From Gammaproteobacteria bacterium (GTDB lineage: Bacteria; Pseudomonadota; Gammaproteobacteria; Arenicellales; Poriferihabitantaceae): a DNA stretch of 38,013 bases. Position 1 is the first letter of the stretch, and each line of letters starts with the position of its first letter. The notes beneath the pieces are model-generated. The model did no database searches, had not been told where the DNA came from, and saw nothing but the letters and a program-made list of their open reading frames with translations. Position numbers and translations under genes: made by a program. The stretch covers positions 1 through 38,013 of the forward strand of contig JAPOSW010000019.1 in the NCBI GenBank assembly GCA_026709505.1, in the 5' to 3' direction. Shown here piece after piece: positions 25,399 through 33,479 of this stretch.

Positions 25399-26171
25399 AA
25401 TCCAAATCAGACAGCCTGCCTTTAATACGGGTCTGGGAAATCCTGTTTGCGGGCCTGTTCATGATTCTGATCTGGCAGGCAGTGGTATGGATCACGCAAG
25501 TGGAGTCTTTCATTCTCCCGGGCCCGATGGCGGTTGCCAGCGCATTTGTCAATCAGTTTGCATTGATTTGGCACCATACGTTGATCACTGCCATAGAAGT
25601 CCTGGTGGGTATGGTGCTGGGTGTGGCGGCTGGCATCCTGACCGCGCTGCATCTCACCATCTCAGAGCGGGGCCGCAAACTCATTATGCCAGCTCTGGTC
25701 ATGAGTCAGACTATCCCCGTCTTCGCACTGGCTCCCTTGCTAACCCTGTGGCTAGGCTATGGTCTGGCCTCGAAAGTTGCCATGGCTGTCTTGATCGTGT
25801 ACTTTCCGGTCACCTCCACATTTCTGGATGGCCTGGCGAATACGCCAAAAGGCTATCTGGATCTTGCCCATACCATGCGTAGCCCCAATCGATCAACCTT
25901 GATGCAAGTACGGGTTCCCGCAGCGGTTCCGTCGTTATCCTCCGGTATCCGGCTAGCTGCCGTCTATGCACCAATCGGCGCGGTTATCGGAGAATGGGTT
26001 GGTGCCTCGAATGGCTTGGGCTATCTGATGCTGTTGGCCAATGGCCGCGTCAAAATCGACCTGATGTTTGCCGCACTGGTTGCGCTTTGTCTTCTCACAG
26101 TAGCTCTTCGCGCAGTTGTTGGCCTAATCTGCGACCGTGCTGTCGAGTGGTCCGGTCTGAACGAACGCTAG
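25395..26171 (+). CDS. thiX: ABC transporter permease (ThiX-like)
   Basis: This 258-residue inner-membrane protein has about six membrane helices and is of the BPD_transp_1 (SsuC/TauC/ThiX) type. The coupling loop, with its EAA-like region, appears around LDLAHTMRSPNRSTLMQVRVPAAVPSL, read here only as an approximate span. IGAVIGEWVGASNGLGYLM is the conserved end part. It completes the ThiYZX importer and is the last gene of the operon. No clear terminator was found in 26172-26349. Confidence 0.92.
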   Translation: MKSKSDSLPLIRVWEILFAGLFMILIWQAVVWITQVESFILPGPMAVASAFVNQFALIWHHTLITAIEVLVGMVLGVAAGILTALHLTISERGRKLIMPALVMSQTIPVFALAPLLTLWLGYGLASKVAMAVLIVYFPVTSTFLDGLANTPKGYLDLAHTMRSPNRSTLMQVRVPAAVPSLSSGIRLAAVYAPIGAVIGEWVGASNGLGYLMLLANGRVKIDLMFAALVALCLLTVALRAVVGLICDRAVEWSGLNER

Positions 26172-26349
26172 TACATCGTATCATTAGAGTATTTTCATAT
26201 AGTAAGTGCATGAGTCCATACACGCCTTGCACTGAATCTGGCCGAATTTGCATTCTCGTAAAATGGCCCGTACCTTTCGGTCTTCTCGCTGGAATCTCTC
26301 GGACAGACTGATGCCGGAATATGACTCGGCTTTATACTGAAACGATGTG

Positions 26350-26727
26350 CTAGTTGTTTGCTGCCTGTCTAAGTATATTTTCAGCACTGCGTAATGCTTC
26401 AACTGTTTTCTTGAGATCAAGACCCCCTATCGTGAAAGCGTATCCATCCTTGTACACAGCAACTGTAACTACCTTGCCTGATCCCATTCTTTCTGGCTTA
26501 ACTGCAAATTCTGATTGGCTGGTGATGCGCTCGCACCATTCCCATTTCTTTTCTCTCCGTTCATTTGGCAAGTCATCCATATCAAGTTTGAAATAAAGCC
26601 TGTCGCTTTCGAGCTGCAGCTTGGCAGTGCAATCTTCCGGCATCCCTTTGGGGTGACGGTAGCCGCGCTGGCTCCGGTTGTGGGCGATCTCGCGGCTGAT
26701 CGTGGCCCGGGCCAGGGTATCGGGCAA
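26350..26727 (-). pseudogene. Hypothetical ORF fused to an IS30 transposase scrap
   Basis: The 125-residue frame starts with a TTG inside an IS30-like segment (ATISREIAHNRSQRGYRHPKG). From about residue 29 it continues into an unrelated sequence with LYFKLDMDDLP, KKWEWCERI, FAVKPERMGSGK and KDGYAFTIGG. The second part looks like the end of a real, soluble protein family that I do not recognise; its true N-terminus has been replaced by the mobile-element sequence. ATG at 26643 could start a 97-residue product, but no ribosome site precedes it. Treated as a truncated gene. Confidence 0.45.
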
Positions 26728-26836
26728 TCTCCCGAATCGAGCCGCCTCTGGACATCAGGGCCTTGATCTGGCATCGTTCACCGCAGGCCAGCTGGCGGCA
26801 AGCTCTTGCGCATGACGGTTCTCCGTGGTTGACAGT
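26650..26836 (-). pseudogene. IS30-family transposase N-terminal remnant
   Basis: In one frame the minus strand reads QLACGERCQIKALMSRGGSI then REIAR. After a frameshift it reads ATISREIAHNRSQRGYRH. This is the helix-turn-helix start of IS30 transposases (ERCQI-ALK-G-S-R-IAR-LGR--STISREI-RN). The frameshift and a missing stretch fall near 26705-26720. No DDE part or terminal repeat remains. Confidence 0.7.
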
Positions 26837-26886
26837 ATGGAGATTATCATCCGCCTCCTGGCCTTTGCAATTCGCTGCCCCCCCCT

Positions 26887-27378
26887 TCAGAATGTCTTGA
26901 CCGGAAGATTGCGCTCAGTTAAATCCCGAAGCTCCAGACTTATGCCTCCCTCACCCGGCGACCCTTCATCCCCGGACTCCCGACCAGAGGAAATATCGCC
27001 ATACTGCCTTATGCCCTGATCAAGACGGCGCTGTGCTTCGACAATTTTCGTATGCATATCTCTTGAATACTCAAGTTCAAACGATCGAGGCGGCTCCCCT
27101 AGGCGAGTCCGGACCCATAGATAAATTGAACCGTCCCGATTGAGGGTTCTATTCGGTTCAACCACATTGGCCGCGACCAATTCGAATTGCTCGGGTATCT
27201 GCAGATCGGTTGGCCAGCCACTCATGCGCTCCAGCAAATGCCAATGCATCAGATAGCAAATCGGCAACAGCATCAAGGCGCCAATTCGAATGGCCGGCGT
27301 CATCCGACCCTGCACCCAACTGGAGGCGATAATCGCAACAGGCACGAGGTAAAGCAGACTGACCGTCAATTTGGCCAT
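26887..27378 (-). CDS. Small membrane protein of unknown function
   Basis: This 163-residue protein has two hydrophobic segments (about residues 4-20 and 28-47), then a predicted soluble part ending in a Gly/Glu/Ser-rich linker and the charged ISLELRDLTERN tail. No family was recognised. The start overlaps the end of the ExbD-like gene by 13 bases, so it is the last gene of that group and probably works with the ExbB/ExbD-like pair. The soluble part may lie in the periplasm, but this is inference. Confidence 0.6.
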   Translation of the reverse strand: MAKLTVSLLYLVPVAIIASSWVQGRMTPAIRIGALMLLPICYLMHWHLLERMSGWPTDLQIPEQFELVAANVVEPNRTLNRDGSIYLWVRTRLGEPPRSFELEYSRDMHTKIVEAQRRLDQGIRQYGDISSGRESGDEGSPGEGGISLELRDLTERNLPVKTF

Positions 27379-28034
27379 AGGGGCATGTGGTCAAGCTGGT
27401 AGGGGGTCAAAATCGCCGGCAGGTCATTGAAAATTTCGGGCTGGCCGTCCGGCCTCACCGTAAATCGAATCACGGTCTGTTCATGATCCACATCGCGCAT
27501 GATCACGCTCTCGGCAAAAATTCTCTCGAATTTTGGGTTGACCCGGTCAATTCTGACTTCCACGGGTACTGACATCTGCCCGGTGCTAATGGAATCGCCA
27601 CTGGACTTGGGACCGGAGTCGTAAAAGAACAAATTGACGATGTATTCGCCATATTGCTTCTTTCTGATGGTGACGATCTCCTGATTGATCGGATTCACCA
27701 GTTCCTGGCCATTGACCACAATGGTGTCATTGACAATACCTCGATCATCGCGATCCAGATGCAGCCACCCGGCATCGCGTTTAAGATAGGATACGATTTG
27801 TTCATCCGGCCCCTTGACCCAAAGATCAATGTCGTCCTTGAGCAGTTCAGGCCAGGTTGCCGAAATGATGTATTCGGCTTTTTTCTCGATATTGGCCTGC
27901 TTGGATTCCGGATTGATGTAAAGCAATGCAACCAGAAACAGGAACACGAATCCAAGCAGGCAGTTGAATAGCAGGTCGATAAACGGATCAACCTGTGAGC
28001 TGCGTTTAGGATGCTTCAGGTACAGACTGCCCAA
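27366..28034 (-). CDS. ExbD/TolR-like single-span membrane protein
   Basis: This 222-residue protein has one N-terminal membrane segment, VDPFIDLLFNCLLGFVFLFL, with the Asp typical of ExbD/TolR/MotB-type stator proteins. A periplasmic domain of about 175 residues follows. The start is placed at TTG 28034. A strong GGGAGGGA ribosome site sits about 9 bases upstream, and this start gives a short cytoplasmic head (GSLYLKHPKRSSQ). A frame start at 28109 would extend far into the upstream gene. It overlaps the ExbB-like gene by 29 bases. It should form a proton-driven motor with the ExbB-like protein. The periplasmic part does not look like the usual ExbD domain. Confidence 0.75.
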   Translation of the reverse strand: MGSLYLKHPKRSSQVDPFIDLLFNCLLGFVFLFLVALLYINPESKQANIEKKAEYIISATWPELLKDDIDLWVKGPDEQIVSYLKRDAGWLHLDRDDRGIVNDTIVVNGQELVNPINQEIVTIRKKQYGEYIVNLFFYDSGPKSSGDSISTGQMSVPVEVRIDRVNPKFERIFAESVIMRDVDHEQTVIRFTVRPDGQPEIFNDLPAILTPYQLDHMPLWPN

Positions 28035-28728
28035 ACCTGCTTCCCTCCCGTCGAGAGCGAACGGTATGCTGGATGATCCGAGACACCAGCTCATCCGCAC
28101 CCGAATCAAGATATTTGCAATAAACCCCGAGAACCAGCGACAGGCTGATTCCGGTTAGTGTTGTATACAGGGCAACCTGCATGCCGCCTCCCATGCTGGA
28201 CATCAGGTCTTGCAGAACTGAGACATCGTCGCCCTCAAGATCGTAGACCGACCCCAGCATGATGATGAATCCAATCACGGTTCCGACCAACCCCAGCCGA
28301 ATCAGGCTGTCGGAAATAAACCAGCCCAGACGATGGCCTTTGTGTACTTGTTCAGCAAGCCAAGCATGCATCGACTCATCGTGAGGAGCATTCTCGAGAT
28401 TCGGCTGCAGCATCAAGTCCAGATATTCGTCTACGGCATTCGATACTGTTTTTCGGTCGTTATCCGGGCTGCCATTTTGAATGCGATGCAGAAAACGGAA
28501 ATTCATTTGCGACAAACGGTAAGCGCTGATGCCCAGATATGTGCATGCAGCCAGAAAAACCACTCCGATAATCAGCGACAGCCTGGTTATGTCCGCCTTG
28601 ATGATCTGGTCGATGAACTGATATCGCCACAGGAGAAAGAAGCCAAAGAGAACCAGGCCTGAAATTATCAACCAGATGTAAAACGGCCGATAGGCCGAGG
28701 ATTGCCATGATTCATTCGCAATATTCAT
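28006..28728 (-). CDS. MotA/TolQ/ExbB-like proton channel protein
   Basis: This 240-residue inner-membrane protein has three or four membrane segments (about 15-33, 45-63, 135-158 and 175-197). The central SDSLIRLGLVGTVIGFIIMLGS and GGGMQVALYTTLTGISLSL segments are the conserved parts of the ExbB/TolQ/MotA channel. The paired ExbD-like gene follows. No TonB, TolA or receptor is encoded nearby, so the output of the motor is unknown. The gene starts 37 bases after the DUF255 gene, in the same orientation as the sox genes. Confidence 0.82.
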   Translation of the reverse strand: MNIANESWQSSAYRPFYIWLIISGLVLFGFFLLWRYQFIDQIIKADITRLSLIIGVVFLAACTYLGISAYRLSQMNFRFLHRIQNGSPDNDRKTVSNAVDEYLDLMLQPNLENAPHDESMHAWLAEQVHKGHRLGWFISDSLIRLGLVGTVIGFIIMLGSVYDLEGDDVSVLQDLMSSMGGGMQVALYTTLTGISLSLVLGVYCKYLDSGADELVSRIIQHTVRSRREGSRFGQSVPEAS

Positions 28729-28764
28729 GCTGATGCCTTCAACAATACATTCAAAGTCCAGTGT

Positions 28765-30525
28765 TCAGGACCGCCCTGACAAATCCTTGAGCACTCTGGC
28801 AAGTATGTAGGTAGCATGGTAAAACGCCTCTTCATGCATCACCGAAGACTGGATTGTCTCCATTTCCTGCATGGTCTCAGCCAAAGCTTCCGTCAATTCA
28901 GGATCAACCGATCTCATCAGCATCGCCAATCGGTACCATTGTCCGGAGGCGGAGGGAATTTGTCGATCAGGAACCGCAACCGTACCCATGCCGGCTTCCG
29001 GCAATAACGTTTCGGCCTCCGTCCAGTATTCCCGTTCGCGAAATTTAACCACGCTTTCATTCAATAATTCAAGTACCCGATCAAACACTTCTGGATCGTC
29101 GGCAAGCTGCCACCAGTCAAGCAGTCCGCCAGCTACCTGTACATAAGTCTCCAAAGTCGATGATTGAGCCTTCTCATCGCCGGCGATCACGGACAGATTA
29201 TCGCGCTGGGTCTCTTGAATCAGCAGCTTTGCCAGTGTCTGGGCATCACCGATAAATCGATCATCCAGAGCGGCGCCATATGCCATGGCCGACAGAACCA
29301 GGCCATTCCAGCCGAGCACTGGCTTGTCATCACGCTCCCGCGGACGATCACTTCGATGCATCAGTATTGTCATTCGCGTTTCTGCCACGCTTTCAAGCGG
29401 GGCTGGCAATACAGAGTCCTCATCCGGGAGTCGGTCTTCGATACGCCGCATCCAGTCACTGCCGAACACTTCTTCAAGCTGTGTTTGGGTCCACAGGTAA
29501 TAACCGCCATCAACCCCGTCTGAAGATACCGCCGACAAGGAGGATGCATACCATCCGCTATCGAGTTTGAAGTTCTTGACCATATGGTCAAGCATTTTGA
29601 GTCCGGCTGCTCGATATCGATCGTTTCGCAATACTGCAGAAGCCCTCAACAGCAATTTGCTCATCAGGGCCTGGTTGTAAAGCATCTGCTCAAAATGCGG
29701 CTTGCTCCAGGCTCGGGTTTCACTGTATCGAAACACGCCTCCTTCGATGGGATCAGTAACCGCAGAATCGAGCATTGTATTCAAGGTAATATCGATGAAG
29801 GCCATGATTTCCGGATCCGGATTCAAGGCCGACAATTCGACCAGCACGTTCATTTGCGGCACAAACGGAAATTTCGTGCCCATGCCAAATCCGCCGAAAG
29901 TCATATCGGTTGCGGCATTCGCCTGCACCAAAAACCGCTGCAGCAAATCCAGCGGCGGCAATCCTTCAACAGGGCGGTCTCCGGACAACATATTCTGGCG
30001 TCGTACCTGACTGTCCGCATACGCCGAATCGGAAATACCCGAAGCTGACAGCTTCCAGTTAGCGATAAAATCCTGCAGCGATGTCATCAAGGCGGCAGGA
30101 CCCGTATAGGTGTAGCCAAAAACCGGATATCCCTGAGGCGTCATGATAACAGCCACCGGCCATCCGGAAATGCCGCGGGTCTCCTGCATGAATGACTGCA
30201 GCGAACGGTCTTCTTCAACATGCACCTCACGGTCCATAACCACTGGCACAAAATGATGATTGATGAACTCGGCGAGTTCAGGATTGCTGAATGTGTCCTC
30301 TGCCATCCTGTGGCACCAGTAACAGGAAAGATATCCGCTTGTGACAAGGAGGGGACGATTGAGATTCCGGGCCAGCTTGAGCGAGCGAGGGGCTAGCGAG
30401 TGCCAGAGAATCGGGGCGTCAGAATGCTTCGCCACATACGGCGAAATATTGTTTGGGACAGTAACATCCCGAATCAGCCGGAACTCGGAATCGTCTGCCC
30501 AGACAGCAGACAATCCCAGAAACAA
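28765..30525 (-). CDS. Exported thioredoxin-fold DUF255 (YyaL/SSP411-like) protein
   Basis: The protein of at least 586 residues carries an N-terminal thioredoxin-like domain with the redox-type motif SCYWCHRM and SGWPVAVIMTPQG. An (alpha/alpha)6 barrel-like remainder follows with FPFVPQMNVL and KPHFEQMLYNQALM. This is the DUF255/N-acylglucosamine-epimerase-like family. Cytosolic members are usually about 650-700 residues. The only usual start is TTG at 30525, giving MFLGLSAVWA-DDS, a signal peptide too short to work. The same frame extends upstream as RLVISLILLF without a normal start codon, so initiation at CTG (30546) or another unusual codon is possible. Between the thioredoxin gene and the ExbB-like gene, it may handle disulfides for the periplasmic Sox proteins. 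Confidence 0.8.
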   Translation of the reverse strand: MFLGLSAVWADDSEFRLIRDVTVPNNISPYVAKHSDAPILWHSLAPRSLKLARNLNRPLLVTSGYLSCYWCHRMAEDTFSNPELAEFINHHFVPVVMDREVHVEEDRSLQSFMQETRGISGWPVAVIMTPQGYPVFGYTYTGPAALMTSLQDFIANWKLSASGISDSAYADSQVRRQNMLSGDRPVEGLPPLDLLQRFLVQANAATDMTFGGFGMGTKFPFVPQMNVLVELSALNPDPEIMAFIDITLNTMLDSAVTDPIEGGVFRYSETRAWSKPHFEQMLYNQALMSKLLLRASAVLRNDRYRAAGLKMLDHMVKNFKLDSGWYASSLSAVSSDGVDGGYYLWTQTQLEEVFGSDWMRRIEDRLPDEDSVLPAPLESVAETRMTILMHRSDRPRERDDKPVLGWNGLVLSAMAYGAALDDRFIGDAQTLAKLLIQETQRDNLSVIAGDEKAQSSTLETYVQVAGGLLDWWQLADDPEVFDRVLELLNESVVKFREREYWTEAETLLPEAGMGTVAVPDRQIPSASGQWYRLAMLMRSVDPELTEALAETMQEMETIQSSVMHEEAFYHATYILARVLKDLSGRS

Positions 30526-30574
30526 GAGAATCAGGGAGATGACCAGCCGGTTTCCCTGAATTCGAAAATCTGTG

Positions 30575-30979
30575 CTACGACCGGTTCTGTGAATTGCGAA
30601 TAGCTGAATTGATTGACCGCTCCAGATAGTAGAAATAGTAATCGGGGGTCAATAGCCCCGTCAGTCTATCGGCAACTTCACGTTTTTGGTGATCGAGAAA
30701 CAGAACTGTCGGAGTCCAGTTCGTTTCATACTCGGCAAGGAATTCCCGGGTGCTGACTTCCTGCCCGTCCTGATCGATGATGGTCTCGCCTGCGTCAATC
30801 GAAATCTTGCCTATTGACACGATGCCCTGATATTGTCCGCCCGCCAGGATTGCAGAAAAAAATTCCTTTTCAACTTCACGGCAATATGGACAATCTTCCT
30901 GATCGACCATGACCACAACCACATGCCCCGAGTCATTGGCTTGACTCGTTATTCGGCTCCAATTGGTAATCTTTTCCAT
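30575..30979 (-). CDS. Thioredoxin-fold protein of the sox cluster (SoxW-like)
   Basis: This 134-residue thioredoxin-like protein has the motif DCPYCREVEKEF near residue 32, followed by the TPTVLFLDH strand with cis-proline. The CPYC site and the position behind sox genes recall SoxW/SoxS, which keep the SoxY cysteine reduced. There is no signal peptide, so it should be cytoplasmic unless translation starts elsewhere. It follows soxK after 113 bases and precedes the DUF255 gene by 49 bases. The name SoxW is a suggestion only. Confidence 0.7.
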   Translation of the reverse strand: MEKITNWSRITSQANDSGHVVVVMVDQEDCPYCREVEKEFFSAILAGGQYQGIVSIGKISIDAGETIIDQDGQEVSTREFLAEYETNWTPTVLFLDHQKREVADRLTGLLTPDYYFYYLERSINSAIRNSQNRS

Positions 30980-31086
30980 CGAGCCGTTTCCTAACTACGC
31001 TGGCTTGTGCCAGGATATTCTCTGTCTGTCGCTCCAGATACAAATACCTGGATTGCCCATAAAGATAGTCTGCCGAACGAGCAACG

Positions 31087-31101
31087 CCCCGTTTATCGGG
31101 G
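31087..31101 (-). other. Hairpin at the soxK stop codon
   Basis: CCCCG and CGGGG pair around a five-base loop that contains part of the stop codon region. A further CG/CG pair forms after a two-base bulge. There is no following T run, so it is more likely a processing or mRNA 3'-end stabilising element between sox genes and downstream genes than a full terminator. Confidence 0.3.
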
Positions 31102-31395
31102 AACGCGCGTAATCCACATTACGGCTTCCCTTTCGGCTTGCACGATACCATCTGCCGCTTGCTCATGCGCCATTGCGACAAGGCTCATGGCCGTGTCAAT
31201 ATCGCCTTTCTCCGCTGCTTGTTTCGCCTTGTCCAGCATCTTCTTAGTATCGCGCCATTCGGATTGCATGCCTGCAGCTTCCTTGCGCTTATCGTCTGCG
31301 GCTTGCCATGCCGCCTCGAATTCATCGCCGGCAAGACTTGCGCCCCCAGCAACAAGCGACAAAACCAGTAAACCGCTGATCGCATATTTTTTCAT
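31093..31395 (-). CDS. soxK: SoxAX-binding protein SoxK
   Basis: This 100-residue exported protein has a Sec signal (MKKYAISGLLVLSLVAGGASLAG). A helical mature part follows (AWQAADDKRKEAA, W and D-rich KMLDKAKQAAEKGDIDTAMSLV) of the SoxXA-binding SoxK type found after soxA in many Gammaproteobacteria. The start at 31395 is set by AGGAG and the signal peptide. It is expected to join SoxX and SoxA and raise their activity. Twenty-eight bases separate it from soxA. The identification rests on position, size and helical composition more than on any single motif. Confidence 0.75.
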   Translation of the reverse strand: MKKYAISGLLVLSLVAGGASLAGDEFEAAWQAADDKRKEAAGMQSEWRDTKKMLDKAKQAAEKGDIDTAMSLVAMAHEQAADGIVQAEREAVMWITRVPR

Positions 31396-31423
31396 GGATA
31401 TTCTCCTGTGTGTTGCTGTGGTA

Positions 31424-32254
31424 TTATCGTCTGGCACCGGGACCATTGAGTTCAAGACCGTTGCTCATGTAGGTCAGAAAATACTCCAGCTCGCGATACT
31501 CCTGGCCCTGAGACTTGAAATTCTTTGCACGCACTTGCCTGTTGCAACCGCCAAATCGACGATGCAGGGTGCCAACCGCACCCCATTTAGAGCGATACAC
31601 TGGCCAATGTGTAGTGTGACCAAGAGCAGGACTCAGCTTTTCCAGACGCACCCCCTTGCCGGCACCAGTGCCATGACAGTCAAAACAGGAAAAATTCAAC
31701 TGTCCGCGCTTGGTGTAGTAAAACTGCTTTCCGCGCTCGTATGCCGCCAGTGCTTCAGGATCATCTTCAGGGATTTTGACATCAACGGCTTGACCTCGCG
31801 AAATGTATGACATGTAGGCCGATAGTTCAGCAATCTTCCCCTTGTTCCACTTGAGCGGCTTTTCGCCGTTATCAGTCCGACATTCGTTGATGGCCAGCTC
31901 CATGGTGATTACTTCTCTGCGCTCGCTGTCCCAGTAAGGATACTGAGCTCTCACGGCACCATCGCCAAAGCAGTCGGAATAGGACTTTCCATTGGCAAAG
32001 GGCTTGTTGTATTCCGCTTCGCCTGCATCCACGGCCAGCTCATACGGAGGGAATTCTTCTATCTGTTCCCAGTCAGCCCGGGCAACCGGATCAACGGAAT
32101 AAATCCCGTTTTGAAAATCATTCAATGGAACTTCAGGAAATTTCGTCGTGAAATACTTCTCGAAAGCCATCCGGTCGTCTTCTGGACTCGCGTGTGTGCT
32201 GCTCCATGCCAAGGCCATGACGGCCGCCAGCAGGATCGCATATTTTCTTAACAT
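31424..32254 (-). CDS. soxA: Sulfur-oxidation c-type cytochrome SoxA
   Basis: This 276-residue periplasmic cytochrome has a signal peptide ending near THA-SPEDD. It joins thiosulfate to the SoxY cysteine together with SoxX. One haem site is seen, CFDCH at residues 190-194, and the cysteine ligand lies in GGCNRQVRA (C237). The N-terminal haem of dihaem SoxA is absent: C95 and C125 lie where a disulfide is expected, so this is the monohaem form. The ATG at 32254 has GGAG 7 bases upstream. The gene lies between soxZ and soxK. Confidence 0.96.
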   Translation of the reverse strand: MLRKYAILLAAVMALAWSSTHASPEDDRMAFEKYFTTKFPEVPLNDFQNGIYSVDPVARADWEQIEEFPPYELAVDAGEAEYNKPFANGKSYSDCFGDGAVRAQYPYWDSERREVITMELAINECRTDNGEKPLKWNKGKIAELSAYMSYISRGQAVDVKIPEDDPEALAAYERGKQFYYTKRGQLNFSCFDCHGTGAGKGVRLEKLSPALGHTTHWPVYRSKWGAVGTLHRRFGGCNRQVRAKNFKSQGQEYRELEYFLTYMSNGLELNGPGARR

Positions 32255-32308
32255 GTCAGTCTCCACCCAGTTAGTGTTGCACCCATTTTCGATGCGGATT
32301 CTTATAGA

Positions 32309-32617
32309 TTACTTGACGACTGCTTCGCCGGAATCGGACTCGCCCATGTTATCTACGTACGAGAGTTGAAGCGTATCTCCGACATTGGGTCCCGAAACGG
32401 TAAACGACAAGTACGGGTTTTTGGAAATCGCAGGACCCATGTTGCATCGAAACAATTCACTGCCATCATGCATGCAGACCACTTCTGTGATGTGATGCGC
32501 AGGAATCGGTTCTCCGGTTTTGGAGTCCTTGCGAAGACCGGTTTCCATCTCATGCTTCATTAAGGCCTTGACTTCCACCATGCCGTCTTTCATTTTTGCC
32601 TTGCATTTAATTGCCAT
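32309..32617 (-). CDS. soxZ: Thiosulfate oxidation carrier complex protein SoxZ
   Basis: This 102-residue immunoglobulin-like partner of SoxY shows MAIKCKAKMKDGMVEVKALMKHEMETG (read in two parts), then IPAHHITEV and SKNPYLSFTVSGPNVGDTL. It lacks a signal peptide, as is normal, because it is exported bound to SoxY by the Tat route. ATG at 32617 is chosen over ATG at 32623 because GGAGG then lies at a good distance of 8 bases. It sits 15 bases after soxY. Confidence 0.95.
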   Translation of the reverse strand: MAIKCKAKMKDGMVEVKALMKHEMETGLRKDSKTGEPIPAHHITEVVCMHDGSELFRCNMGPAISKNPYLSFTVSGPNVGDTLQLSYVDNMGESDSGEAVVK

Positions 32618-32632
32618 GATCATTCCCTCCGA

Positions 32633-33097
32633 TTAACCGCCACAGCCACCAATGGTGACCTTGATTTCTTTGCTGGTAGCGGTATAGACTTTGCCATCCG
32701 CCTTGACCACCGCAACCAGGGGCGAGGTCTTGCCCATTTTGATACGGGTGCCAACTGCCACATTTGACTGGTTTGACATCACAAAGGTCGAAACCAGCGG
32801 AGCTGGATTTTCCGGCACCATGAGGGCTATCTCCTCAATGCTGTTCAGGCCAACATTGACGTTAACGGGTACCACTCGACCGTTCTCGGCAATATCCGGG
32901 GCCTTGAAGGTAATCGCATCGGTCTCGATCATTTCGGCACCGCCAAACAGGGCGTTCGCGGCATCTTCCGTAGTCTCGGTATCAAATGCGGCTGTTGGCC
33001 AGTTGGCCAGGGCCGAAATCGGTATCAAGCCGGAAGCAATGCCAACACCCAAACCTGTGATGCCGGCGAGCTTGAGGTTAAATTGTCTTCTCTTCAT
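32633..33097 (-). CDS. soxY: Thiosulfate oxidation carrier protein SoxY
   Basis: This 154-residue periplasmic carrier begins with a twin-arginine signal (KRRQFNLKLAG, then a hydrophobic stretch to ALA). It ends with GGCGG, where the swinging cysteine carries the sulfur intermediates. Sulfur is bound covalently there while SoxXA and SoxB act. The start at 33097 has GAGGAG 8 bases upstream. A longer frame start at 33220 lacks signal character. The conserved core includes VPVNVNVGLNSIEEIAL and NVAVGTRIKMGKTSP. Confidence 0.96.
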   Translation of the reverse strand: MKRRQFNLKLAGITGLGVGIASGLIPISALANWPTAAFDTETTEDAANALFGGAEMIETDAITFKAPDIAENGRVVPVNVNVGLNSIEEIALMVPENPAPLVSTFVMSNQSNVAVGTRIKMGKTSPLVAVVKADGKVYTATSKEIKVTIGGCGG

Positions 33098-33119
33098 TGT
33101 TGCTGTCTCCTCAATTGGT

Positions 33120-33479
33120 TTACAGGGTATAAAGATATTCCACAATCGCATCAATTTCCTCGTCCGACAGAATGTTGTGCAGGCCGAACGGAGGCATGAT
33201 GGTATTGGGGTTGAATTCAAGAGGGTTGTAGATGCGAGCCCGCAAATCCTTGGGATCCGGGAAACGGAGTTTCATCGCAATGAGCGGCGGTCCTTGAGTG
33301 CCGGGCTGATCGCCATCATCCATCATGTGACAGGAAAGACAGTTTCCCTTTTGCCGGTTGAAAGCCACGCTCTTTCCATGATTTACCGCCTCTTCGTCGG
33401 CAAAAGCAATACTGCCCCCAAAAGAACCCAGAGTCATAGCAACCGCTAGACTCAGAATTGTAAGAGTCTTTTTAATCAT
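33120..33479 (-). CDS. soxX: Sulfur-oxidation c-type cytochrome SoxX
   Basis: This 119-residue periplasmic monohaem cytochrome c has a signal peptide ending at IAFA-DEE. The haem site is CLSCH (47-51), and the distal Met is likely M95 in NTIMPPFG. It takes electrons from SoxA during thiosulfate attachment to SoxY. It is the first gene of the soxXYZAK run, and the run is tightly spaced (22, 15, 54 and 28 bases). Confidence 0.95.
   Translation of the reverse strand: MIKKTLTILSLAVAMTLGSFGGSIAFADEEAVNHGKSVAFNRQKGNCLSCHMMDDGDQPGTQGPPLIAMKLRFPDPKDLRARIYNPLEFNPNTIMPPFGLHNILSDEEIDAIVEYLYTL

Noticed and set aside
31007-31810. 267-residue plus-strand frame opposite soxK and soxA
   Set aside because: Antisense shadow of two well-supported Sox genes; composition is Ser/Cys/Leu-rich without motifs.
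32691-33449. 252-residue plus-strand frame opposite soxY and soxX
   Set aside because: Antisense shadow; both Sox genes have signal peptides and motifs on the other strand.
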